Shown here one piece after another: positions 11,558-22,937 of a stretch of DNA of 64,000 nt. This stretch comes from Diaporthe sp. PMI_573 (lineage: Eukaryota; Ascomycota; Sordariomycetes; Diaporthales; Diaporthaceae), in contig JAJTUP010000002.1 of assembly GCA_021399435.1 (NCBI GenBank), positions 2,728,001 to 2,792,000 of the forward strand, written 5' to 3'. Numbering within the stretch: position 1 is the first letter of the stretch; each line of letters begins with the position of its first letter. Both the position numbers and the translations under genes were made by a program. The notes beneath the pieces were generated by a model. The model was not told the origin of the DNA. It was given only the letters and a program-made list of their open reading frames with translations, and did not search any database.

Positions 11558-12428
11558 ATGGGCTTCACCACCGGCTTCGTAAGTTGGGCCCTTTTCTCCC
11601 CATAACGACTACTAAGCTCACAACCTTCCTACCTTCTAGACGGGCGGTGTGACCCTCGTCCTCGGCATATCCTACCTCAGCCTCCAGTCACACAGGCGCA
11701 TCCGCGAGCGCCAAGCCGAGACCCTCCGCGCCAACACCTACATCCTCAACTCCCTCTCCTACATCCCCGCCACCGCGCCGCCGCCAAAGACGGTGGCCGA
11801 GGAGCTGGCCCTGCTGGAGCAGCAGCAGCAGCTCCTGGCGCGCGCCGAGGAGAAGCGGAGGAACCTCTCCACCTCCACCGAGGGCTTCTTCGACAAGGCG
11901 AAGGACAGGTGGAATGCCGAGGTCGAGGGCGCCGTACGGTGGGCCGCCAACAAGGACTGGGTCGCTGTGCGCGAGGATGCAGAGGTTACGGCCTCGAGGC
12001 TGTGGGCACGTGCGAGCGGAGGCGACGCACCCGCCGACGTGGCCCAGCGCGCCGGCGCCGCTGTGAGCAACGAGGCCGCTGCGGCGACGGCGACGGCAAA
12101 GGGCGCGGCCGCGCAGGCCACGGCGGTGACGGGCGACAAGGCTGTCGAGGCCAATGAGGCTGCGGGGAGCTTCTGGGAGCGCGGCTTTAAGAAGGGCAAG
12201 GAGATCGCAAGCCAGGCCAAGGCGGGCATTGCGAAGGCCGAGGAGAAGGCGCAGGATGTGGTTAGGGGCGCGGCGAAGCAGACGGGCGAGACTGACATCG
12301 AGAAGGTGCTCCAGCAGAGGTATGAGCGGAGACCAGACGAGTCGCTGAGCAAGAGCCCTGAGGAGCTGCTCAAGGACAGATACCGACCCATGGTGGAGCA
12401 GGATAACACCAAGTTGAGGGGTCTTTAG
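11558..12428 (+). CDS. MIC12: MICOS complex subunit MIC12
   Basis: Two exons, 11558-11578 and 11640-12428, encode 269 residues. The first exon is only 21 nt and encodes MGFTTGF; the second continues TGGVTLVLGISYLSLQSHRR, giving the start and single N-terminal membrane helix characteristic of fungal MIC12 (Aim5/Fmp51). Ortholog-like features include the SLSYIPATAPPP segment, the FFDKAKDRWNAEVEGAVRW motif and a long Ala/Glu/Lys-rich helical region. MIC12 sits in the mitochondrial inner membrane and helps link the two MICOS modules at cristae junctions. The intron (61 nt) has a TACTAAGC branch site and CTTCTAG acceptor. The tiny first exon is easy to miss, and an automated call might begin at an internal codon. 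Confidence 0.93.
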
Positions 12429-13265
12429 GTGGGCTGGGAGGCCGCGATACTATCGAAATCCGCACCCTTCCATGTCAATATACCAATTCGATTGTAATCA
12501 CTACAATACAGATACCGTGGGCTGTGCTGTCTTCCTCTGCTATGCAGTATCCCGTCAATCATCTGCCCGGCCGTCGTAAAAACCAAAAGTGTCTTCTCGG
12601 CCGATGGATAAATATCAAGCATCGTCACCCTGCACAGAGAAGCACGTGAATTTTTAGCTTGCCGAGTTATTTGGATCCTGGTCATGAGAAGCAAGCCGTG
12701 CTACGCAGGGGAAGGCGGCGCCCAGCGGGTCAGGGGCTCTTGAGGGTATCATAACCTTGGCGGCCGCGTAAGCGGCACAACCGTTCTCCAAAGAGACAGC
12801 CTGGAGAAATGTACGCTCCGAGCCTGACTGACATTATAATAAAACGATTTCTCCTTCAGGCCTGGGGCACACCCGACCGCCCTTTTTTTGTATGCTCTCG
12901 TCTCGGCTATTCACCCATCAAGGCATAGGCTTGTTTCCATTCCCAGTTGCAAGGATAAACACTTGCCAGGCACAGAGACGGAGTAAGCGATATTTCTATG
13001 GATTTCGTTTTCATTCAAATACATAATTGCTACCTGATGGTATAGGCACCGCCAACTCCAAAGGATGCCCGGAACGCCCTCTACATTATGAACTATGCCA
13101 ACGGAACCGGGCCCAAGCGAAATGGTGAGGGAAACCCGGCGCTGGGGACCTGCAAACGTCCCATTCTTCCCACAACCCAATTTCGATAAAGACCGTGGTA
13201 TGCAAAATATACAATGGCTGCCGCCGGAGCTATATTCGGGCCGGCTTCTTCGAGATCATCACCCA
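12429..13265. other. Convergent 3' intergenic region
   Basis: This lies between the 3' ends of MIC12 and the acyltransferase gene. It presumably carries both 3' UTRs. An 89-codon minus-strand open frame at 12425-12694 and another near 12911-13180 lack recognisable features. No repeat or RNA gene was seen. Confidence 0.5.
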
Positions 13266-14951
13266 TCACGACCGCCCATGGTTCTGACTGTCTTGCCCTT
13301 TCTCGGGCACGATACAGCTGCTCTCGAACCACTTGGCAAAGCGAACAACAGGGGCGTCGACGGAGCGCCAGAAAAGGTCCGCGGCCCAGACGACGCTGGG
13401 GACGACGAAGACGGAGGCGAGGATGAAGCCGGCGTTGTAGCGCCAGCCCTCGATGCCGGTGACGCCCCAGGCCCAGCGCTCGATAGCGTAGCCGATGGTG
13501 TGGATGACGGGCCCGTGCATGAGGTAGATGGCGTAGCTGATGCGGCCGAGGTACTGTACGAGGGGCGTCATGAAGACGCGCTGCCACGCCGGCAGGTGGC
13601 CCACGCACAGGACGAACAGGATGCTGCCCACGCACTGCCAGTAACGGTACTTGTCCGAGAACCACTCCGGAATCAGCGATGACAGGTACACCCACCCGGG
13701 CGTCTTGGGCCCGTGTACGTCCGGCTGCGACATGAGGTACAGCGCCGCCACCGAAAGCAGCACCCATGCCGCCGTCTTAAGCTTCAGGCTGGACACTGTG
13801 GACGACGGGCGGCCCGTGCCGACGAGGTCGAAGGGCTTAGGCTCAGTCACCGGCAGTTGCTGGTTGGAGCTGCTCGAGGAGGCGGCGGCGGCGTTGGACA
13901 GGGGGTCGCTGTGCGCGCTGCGGATGACGTCCAGCTCGGCGAACAGCATCCCAGCATAGAACAGCACCATCTCCCAACGGTCGTTGCGGTACGAGAACCA
14001 CACCATCAAGGACAGGAAGGCGAAGCGCAGCCACGTCCGCAAGCGCGCGAGCCCGATGAGCGTCAGGAAGAGCATCATGCTCGCGCGGAACTCGACGGGG
14101 ATCGTCCACAGGTGCACGTCGTAGTAGGTGCTGCCCCCGAATGGCTCCCAGCCCCAGATGTGGACAAAGTTGAACATGTTCCAGCCCCAGTCGGAGAGCT
14201 GCTCCGAGAGCGAGTCCTTGAGGTCCGGCGCCGTCTCCTGCACGTTCTTCATGAAGGTGCTGTCTCGTGAGAAGTCCCTCGTCCACTCATACGCGCCCAG
14301 CCGCAACAGCACCACAATCATGAAGGTCGAAATGGCTGTCGGAAGGAACAAGCGGATAGCCCGCCGGAACACGAAGCTGGCCATCGTGGTCGCGAAGTTG
14401 TCCCACTTCTGCTGCCGCGCCAGTTTGATGGGCTTGAGCGACAGCGCGTACCCGGACACGACGAAGAAGATGGCCACCTGCGGTGGCCCGGCATACAGGA
14501 GTCGCACGAAGGGGAGCTTAAAGAAGTTGTAGTTGTGCTCCTCGAAGCCCCACCCCTCGGCGATGATGAAGCATGTGTAGAGGTAGTGGCACAGGAACAC
14601 CGAGAAGGCCGCCATACCACGCATCCCGTCGAGATAGGCCGTTGGTCCAAGCCTGTCGGAGGCATGCTTCCTGTCGTGGCTCAACCTGCTCTGGACAAAG
14701 GACGGGAGGAGGAAGAAACCTGCACGGCGCAGGAGTGCTAGGTATGCTGACATCGGGGGTGGCCGTCGCGGGACTGGTAATGATGACAATGTGGACCTAG
14801 CTGTATTCGCCCATGCCGCGGCGGTTGGGAACCGAGTCTCGTTGTCTGCCTTGCCGGCGTCGCTGTCGACGTCGGACAGGTTCTTCTCATCCAGCAAATT
14901 TATACTCTCCTCGTATGAGAGGGAATGTTTCGAGAAGGCATGGCCATTCAT
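13266..14951 (-). CDS. Acyltransferase family 3 integral membrane protein
   Basis: This is a single open frame of 561 residues from the ATG at 14951; an in-frame extension upstream has only a TTG, so the ATG was chosen, though an upstream exon cannot be excluded. After about 90 hydrophilic residues comes the Acyl_transf_3 signature: TAYLDGMRGMAAFSVFLCHY, with conserved Arg and His, then FFVVSGYALSLKP and LWTIPVEFRASM, and about ten hydrophobic segments to the C terminus (YLGRISYAIYLMHGPVIH). Such proteins transfer acyl groups to sugars, lipids or small molecules at internal membranes. The substrate here cannot be told. A Ser/Ala-rich hydrophilic loop (SNAAAASSSSSNQQ) sits mid-protein. There is no metabolic cluster around it. 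Confidence 0.9.
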   Translation of the reverse strand: MNGHAFSKHSLSYEESINLLDEKNLSDVDSDAGKADNETRFPTAAAWANTARSTLSSLPVPRRPPPMSAYLALLRRAGFFLLPSFVQSRLSHDRKHASDRLGPTAYLDGMRGMAAFSVFLCHYLYTCFIIAEGWGFEEHNYNFFKLPFVRLLYAGPPQVAIFFVVSGYALSLKPIKLARQQKWDNFATTMASFVFRRAIRLFLPTAISTFMIVVLLRLGAYEWTRDFSRDSTFMKNVQETAPDLKDSLSEQLSDWGWNMFNFVHIWGWEPFGGSTYYDVHLWTIPVEFRASMMLFLTLIGLARLRTWLRFAFLSLMVWFSYRNDRWEMVLFYAGMLFAELDVIRSAHSDPLSNAAAASSSSSNQQLPVTEPKPFDLVGTGRPSSTVSSLKLKTAAWVLLSVAALYLMSQPDVHGPKTPGWVYLSSLIPEWFSDKYRYWQCVGSILFVLCVGHLPAWQRVFMTPLVQYLGRISYAIYLMHGPVIHTIGYAIERWAWGVTGIEGWRYNAGFILASVFVVPSVVWAADLFWRSVDAPVVRFAKWFESSCIVPEKGQDSQNHGRS

Positions 14952-16552
14952 TGTCCAGCAATGCGAGATTCTGAGTATGTACCTGAGAGAACACGAAACA
15001 GGAACGGCAGAGCGCAAAGCCTAATGCGAGGTATAAGTGCGGCGGATGACTTGGTGCGTCTTGAATACAAAGGTCCTGCCTGGCGGAGAAGGGTTGGAAT
15101 TCACAAAACGGACATGAAGAAGCAGTGACTTTCGTCCTTGGCAGACGCGAAAGTAACAGAGGAGGAATACTGATTGATGATCTCCAAAAAGAAGAGAAAG
15201 CAAAACACTGGTGACAGTCTCGACGGGAGAAAGAAAGTGTCGCCTCCGTCGGACCTGGGCCGACTATCACCAAATAATACCTCTTCGGATGGGTAGTAGT
15301 CTCAAACAAGAACAGCAGCGGCCAAGCGACGGGGGTATGTGGACCGGGTAGGAGTCAGCGAGGCCCTTGCGAGATGTGTGTGGTGAGAGTTCTGGCTAGG
15401 TGGGAAGCTTGGCCACTGGGAGCCGGGACCCTTCACAGATTGTTTCAAGTCGATGGGTGATAGATATAGCCGCACCAAATCGGAGGTGCAGCCAAGTTTC
15501 AATGCCGACTTCTGAAGCAAGCGCTGGCGCTGTGGGTCAAGTAATAAGCATAAACAGGAGACAGCCACAGTGCACGCATGGCGAGTGTCAGCTTGAACGG
15601 CATCGACATAAACTGTGGACGCCTGCTATGTTGATCAGCACTCCGCCCTGTGGCTCAGGCTGTTCATGACGTTGGGATAACCATTGCACAATCTGTAAGA
15701 AGTTGATCACGTTGGATCACTTCGGGTTTCCAGGATTGTAGTTTCGGGTTGAGTCGATGGTGGAGATGATCTGATGGCAAGAGAAAGTAGTACCGCGGTA
15801 CGCATTAGACTTGGGCATATGATTGTTGACTCGCCGCAAGAAGGACTCCAACCCCAATAACTTCTTCAGAGCCCAGTCCCTTATCCCCCCCTCTCCACCC
15901 ACCCTCTGCTACGCATTTGCTCAACATGCAGAGATGATTCCTTGCAGCCAGAAGTTACCATTGTCAAGGTTTGGCAAGGCTGACTGAACCGGCGAGCGTC
16001 GACATGCTGTACCTCGCTCGTTTTGAGGCTCAGGCCGCTTGACAGGGCTGTGTCTTGGCTTTTCGGCTGTCGATCCCGCCTCTGTGCCAATAGCGTGCCG
16101 TTGACTGCCCCACCTCCTGGCAGCAGTCCTGTTCCAGATCTGGGGATCGCCCACTGCGGTTGGTCTTGGACTGTTTTGGAAATCGAGCTAGCCGGGCTAA
16201 TGATGCGCTCTCGCCAGCTTTGTGACACAGCGAACACGAGGAGGTGCCTGGGTCGTATGGGCCTAGGTTTCGCCTGAAGTCAAGTGGTGTGTGTGCCCGA
16301 CATGTACCAGCCGCGATATTTGTAAATGGCGACGTCTGTCACGATATTTTGGAAGTCAGGGACAGGCCAAAACAAATCAGTTGGTCCCATGAGTTTTGCT
16401 CGCTCAAACCAATTATATTGAATTTTCCGATGTTAAGGTCCCATCCAGACATTGTAAACTTTTGCACCGCGGGATCCCACGGTGAGTCCGCATATAGTAG
16501 AACGCCCGAACTCCAGCTCAAACAGTGTCTATCATCCCAAGTCTCATTAGTT
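14952..16552. other. Intergenic region between acyltransferase and hemB
   Basis: About 1.6 kb holds the upstream region of the acyltransferase gene and the 3' region of hemB, both on the minus strand. Several 60-140-codon open frames occur on both strands, but they overlap, lack splice-consistent extensions and match no family. No RNA gene or long repeat was seen. Confidence 0.45.
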
Positions 16553-17788
<1,236 letters not shown>

Positions 17789-19819
17789 TGTTCTGTTTGA
17801 CGTGGACGTGCGTCGACAGGGTCGACTCGACAATCAATTGCAAACAGGTCGACGAGGGGGTATCAAGGGCTGCACAAGTAGAGAGGATGCCCAAGAAGGC
17901 GAATGGTCGCAGCGGCGAACCAAGGGATATATGTACGGAAGGGCAATCTTGACGGACGGAGATTTGAGGTGGCGAAGAAGGAGCTGATGGGTATGTTCGG
18001 GAGCCGTCGCACAAAAATTGGGGTCAGTAAGCGACGCCGAGGATGTAATGGCAAATCCCTTAGCTTCCGCCAGACGCCGGCTGATGGCGTGTCCAATTGA
18101 ACTCGACTCGATTGAATTGGGCGGTACTCAGCAGCGGCCTCGCCCGCTTCTCGGTGCTCGGCTTGGAATGAAGGATTCGTTGACTGCGGAGTGGGCGGCG
18201 TGGACGGGGGAGCAGACTGGTTTCTGAGGTGTCTCCTTATCTTCGTTTCATAACCACAACAACGGAAGGAGCGGGTGCCCGACTCGACCGCCTCGGGGTC
18301 CTACCGGCAAGTCTGGAAGGTGGGGCCCACTGGCCATACCCCGCAGGCCAATCGCAGCCCAGCCATCTCCAATGCCTGCTCCTGGAAGTGCCGCGGCAGC
18401 ACTTAGGCTAGGCCGTGAAGCCGACGACGCTCCGTCCTTGCTGCCCGCTGGGCGTGTGGTATATCACCCTGTCCCTCAACACCTTAACAAAATGGTTCTC
18501 TCTGACACATTGTTGACAGCATTCCTGGGGCACGAGCAGATATTAAATATCGACGAATACCTACGGCGAGGAGCTGCTCTTTGTGAGCAAACAAATCGTG
18601 GGCCACATCAGAACCACATACGGAATACTTCATCGATAGAGCTAAAGAGCCGTCATGCTTTCTCCTGGAGTGACTCCAATCTGTCCCTTGTGATGATTCA
18701 AACACTAGTTCAATTTGGCACAGTTCCCATAAAACGGATGCATACGGAGGCCATCTTGGTGTGATCATGAGAGTAACCTCATCACTTCTCAAACTTGGTA
18801 TCGTGAGGTGACAAGCTGTTGAAGAGGCATTTGTAATACTGGTGTTCTTTGAAGTCAACGATAGATCATTTGGACCCGATGGATCAGGAAGAGAAGATGA
18901 AGAAGAAAGAGGCGATAAGCATGGCTCAGCACGCAGAGACACGTCGGACTGATCCGTGGCCATTACCTGGAGAGTCTAGGTGTGGGCATCTGTAGCATTG
19001 GGAGATAGAGGGTAAGTGGTCTAGAGGGAGAGGAGAGATGTAGGAGGGGATATTAGGAGGAGATATTAGGAGGAGATATTAGGAGGAGATATTAGGAGGA
19101 GAGGTGCTCTGGTCTGAACGAGGTGGGTAGCCAGTACTGTGAACGGCCGCAAATTGTCTTGTCGAGGGAAGGAACTCCATGGAGCGCTGGTTCCTTCCAT
19201 TCTCCCCAAGTCCTCCGTCGCATCGGACAAGCTGGACACATGCTGTGGTACGTAGATCTCAGACGTCCTCGTTTCCGGAAGGAAAGGTTTTCGAGCTCCC
19301 AGCATTGAGGATTTCCTGCCCCCTGGCCTGCCCTTTGGTCACAGGCCAAAGGTCCTTTTCTTTTCTTTCCATTTCTGTTTTTCATACCCAAAGTCCCTGG
19401 GGCTCGTTGCCCGCCCTGGCAACGTAACTTCGCAGCCCACCAGGCAAACCAGGAGCCTGCTGTTTGGAAGAACTACCCTCAACCAGTCCAACAATCACTC
19501 CTACTTGAAAAGCCCACTCTGCTTCCCTGTCTTCCAGCGAGCTTCTCGATTACTCTCGCTTGGCCATCACACATCAGCTACCCGCTCTGCACGTACGGGC
19601 CTTGTGGGCTTTTTGGTCTGCAAGCGTGTCGTTGCGGCAACAGCTGACTTCTATCAGATCTGGTCTGGGCCACAACACCACCATTCGCCCTTAACCGACC
19701 CCTTCCATTGACTGAACCTGCCCACTGTCATTTGTTGGAGCATCGACCCTGCATTCGCGCTATCCCTCGTTCTGCGCAATCTCCATTGTTATTTTGGCAC
19801 TGGCTGCCATGCCGCAACC
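17789..19819. other. Divergent intergenic region between hemB and the 19.8-kb gene
   Basis: Two kilobases without a supported gene contain the promoters of hemB (-) and the following gene (+). A four-copy 13-bp tandem repeat lies at 19049-19100. Open frames of 60-160 codons are present but overlap and have no family features. The last 300 bp before 19820 is pyrimidine-rich, consistent with a 5' leader. Confidence 0.5.
19049..19100. repeat. 13-bp tandem repeat, four copies
   Basis: The unit gatattaggagga occurs four times head to tail, at 19049, 19062, 19075 and 19088, with further purine-rich sequence on both sides. It is purine-rich on the plus strand and lies about 720 bp upstream of the next start codon. 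Confidence 0.9.
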
Positions 19820-22022
19820 ATGTCGTCCAACAGCAGAAAGTGGAAGAAAGCACTGCTTCCCACTCTTGGAACCCGCCGCAAAGGCCATGACCCCGCCAGC
19901 CGGCTCCCTACTTCAAGAACAGGTACGTCATTCATGCAATAGAGATCTTTCGAGATGTCACCCTCAAACCCAATACCTCTCTGACAAGCAACAAGTCTCC
20001 GATATCAACGTCACAGCTGCAATGGCGCAGCACGCTGAAGGGCATTCGCCCGACTCGGTGGACGACGAGGTTGATGAGAGAGTTGTCAGCGTTTTGTTAG
20101 AAACCACCGGCGAGTCGAACGAGAGCCAATCTGTCGTCACCAAAAAGGTAGGACCAGGGAATCTCTTTACACAGAATCTTGAGCAGAAAAGTCATTCTGA
20201 CTCGAGATCTGTATAGGCTAGAGCAATCACTCGCAGTCAGACCGAGGGCATGATGCCGTGTACAGAGAATTCAAGTGTCGCCGGTTCGCCTGCCAGAGTC
20301 CACAACAAGGTCATCAAGCTTTCCACTCCACCCCGCAGGTCATCGAAGCGCAACATCCAGCCCGTCGTCACTGGTGACTTTTCCAGGTCATCGCCAAAGC
20401 GAAGTGCAGATGGACTGGTTCGACCTTTACCCAAGCTCCGGTCATCAAATCATCTTGGGCGCAAGACTCGTCAAGTCATGCATTCGCCGTCGCTGTCTCC
20501 AAGAAAACATCCAGCCCACTATAGTGACAAGGGCACAATTCGAAAGAGTGGAAGCTTTCTGGACAAGGCCCATAATCCGTTGGTATCCGCCTTTGCTGGG
20601 AAAGACAACCTAAATGGAAGCGCCACGGATTCGACTGGTTTTGCCACCCTCCCAAAGATGTCTCGTCTCAGAAAGAACAAGGTCTTTGCCAAATTCGCAA
20701 CTGCCCTTTCAGAGCATTTCGGTAAACAAGAAACCCACAAGGAGGCTGGACATGGTGCGACTGGATCGCAATCTGTGGTCAGCAACGAGGCCATCAAGCC
20801 CATCTTGCACGGTCTGCCATTGGATAGACTGACACTGGCTCAGCTGCCTCTGCCTGATATCAAAGCAAATTGCACATCCACCGACCGCTGCTCAAACGAA
20901 GATGGCAGTCTAGAACATCTCAGTTGCAGCGTGCCTGTGACAAAAACCCGGACGGCGCTTTCGATCCCTCAAAAGCGGCTAACAATGGTTGAGGGCAGTC
21001 CGCCTCTGGAAGACCCTTTTTCAGAGCAATCTCCTGGACGACACTCGACCGAATTCGAAGCTCGTCTGAGGACGGTAAAAGCCTTCGGCGCTCCTGGCGG
21101 GCCTGGTCCCATCATTTCATTGACCGACCCGTTCTTGACGGAGGCAATCATGGACACCAGTGACAACTCCATCTTGAAGACGCCTCCAATCGGTAGTTCC
21201 ACGCCTAGAACCCAAGTCCAAACTGTGATTCCTTCACGAACTTCTACCAAAGGCACTCAAGTTGTCCCAGGCACTGGCATTGAAATGGCTGTGGTTCCTC
21301 GTGATGGGCAACACACAAGCGCCTCCAAACGACACAGGTTTTCTGCCATATGCGACAGCCCAACCAAGCTGAATACTTCTCCTGAGTTTGGTCAACGAGA
21401 TATTGGCTCTTGTTCTCCATCAAAGACCCGTGGTAGTTCTGATTCGACTAGGCTGAGTTCATTTCCGCCTGGATCTACCATTCGACATGTGCCACGTTCG
21501 ATGGGCCGTCTGCATGGACTTCCAGATCTAGCAGCATCAGCAGCTCGGCGAAAATCTCCAAAGGTCGGACGGAAGAAGCACCCGTCACCTAGCAAACGAG
21601 ATCTTGACCTTTATGGCAAGTTCATGGAAGAGAGTGTTGGCCTGGGCGTGTTGAAGGACACGGACGAGTTGGCCTTGAGCTTCACCTCCTGCACGGCGAC
21701 CAACGGCCCTGCTCTGACGCCTCGCGATAAGAACAACCTGCTCCGAGGCTCAAGTGACAGGTACTGCGACTCGGGCAAGGGTTTCAGCCCGAAAGGGCCT
21801 TTTCCTGGCTTCGGGGCGACATCTCGCAGCCGCATTCCACAACCCGTCAGCCAACGTGCTCGTTCCCGCACCGAGACGGCTTTTGCTCGGGACTTTGCAC
21901 CTGCCAACCATGGCGACTCTACCACTGAGGATGAGTTACAGTGGAACTCGTCCACCTACATTGTGGGCCGCGGACGTGAGAACCGCTGCCAACGTTGTGG
22001 TAACACGTCAGAGGCGTTGTGA
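19820..22022 (+). CDS. Unrecognised basic, Ser/Pro-rich protein
   Basis: Three exons are inferred: 19820-19922, 19996-20147 and 20217-22022, giving 686 residues. The ATG at 19820 lies in a good context (CAACCATGTC) and opens MSSNSRKWKKALLPTLGTRR, a strongly basic start. No known domain was recognised. The protein is rich in Ser, Pro, Arg and Lys with many short basic motifs next to Ser-Pro (for example TPPRRSSKR, SPSLSPRKH, ARRKSPKVGRKKHPSPSKRD), suggesting a disordered, possibly nuclear, phosphorylated protein. A Cys pair (RCQRCGN) lies near the C terminus; it is too little to call a zinc finger. Introns 19923-19995 and 20148-20216 have CTGAC branch sites. It reads as one coherent frame across exons, so the model is trusted more than any function. 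Confidence 0.7.
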
Positions 22023-22635
22023 TTTCTGTACGAGCATCAACCCAAATGTGTTCTGCTGTGCAAAGACCAGATGCAGGCAGCGGTCACTAGCAACATCACA
22101 ACAGACGATCTGGCGATCGTAGCAACGAAATGAGCACCTTGGTTCTCCGAAAGTCTTGCTTGGTTTGCCAGAATTACGGCCAAGTTTTGTTTTAATCCCT
22201 TCTTCATTGTCGGGTCCGGTACGCGAGGTTGTTTCTGGACAATTTAGGAGCACATTCTCCAGGTATGTTCATAAGATGGCGCGGGACAAATCGAGGACGC
22301 TACATGTGTGGGCGTGCTCAGTGTGAGGAAACGGCTTCATAGACACACCATGCAATTGTGACCGCACTATCAGACGTGGAAATAAGACAAACATTGACGA
22401 GTTCTTGTGCATGCCTATTTTCGATTTCAATGTGTTTCAGAGTAATCGTGATGTGTTGTGATAATATCTTCATTTACGAATCTATCGTATGTGGGTATCG
22501 TATCGTATCAAGCACTCGCTTCATTCCATCCCCCTCCATTCGCTTGAAAGATGACATGTCAAGTCGTCAGACACATATCGTACAATCGCTCCGCATTAAT
22601 CGTTTATCAAACTCGTGTCCCCAAGTGTGGTGACT
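22023..22635. other. Convergent 3' intergenic region
   Basis: This separates the 3' ends of the 19.8-kb gene and the small basic protein gene. It becomes AT-rich after 22350. A 91-codon plus-strand open frame has no features of a real gene. It is probably 3' UTR sequence. Confidence 0.5.
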
Positions 22636-22937
22636 CTAGTGACGGTGGCTACCCCGGCCATCGGTTCCATGCATGCGGCGAGTGCCGGCAGCCTATGTAG
22701 CACGCGATGTTAGTGGCCGGTACGAGGAGGGAGCAGCGAGGACAAGAGGAAGGGCCCGAGGCCTGGGTGGGCATCTCTTACCTTGACGGCAGGGTTCCTG
22801 GTCAAAGTGCCCTTGAGCTTCTTGAGCCCGCCCGCGATCTTGTCGCCGAGGGTGGCGTGGCGCTTCTGGTGGTGGACCTTCTTGCGGAACAGACCGCGGC
22901 GCTGGGTGGTGGTGTGGGAAGCGTACTTGCGAGTCAT
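22636..22937 (-). CDS. Small basic 70-residue protein
   Basis: Two exons, 22937-22782 and 22692-22636, encode 70 residues. The protein starts MTRKYASHTTTQRRGLFRKK, continues with ATLGDKIAGGLKKLKGTLT, and the second exon adds AAGTRRMHGTDGRGSHRH before a TAG stop. The 89-nt intron has a CACTAAC branch site and TACATAG acceptor. Resemblance to small, Lys/Arg/His-rich hypothetical proteins of Sordariomycetes that share a GDKI...LKG core and a GTRRMHGTDG tail is from memory and not verified. There is no signal peptide or membrane helix; the central part could form an amphipathic helix. Function is unknown. The second exon is needed for the conserved tail, so a one-exon reading (ending about 22710) is probably wrong. 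Confidence 0.75.
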
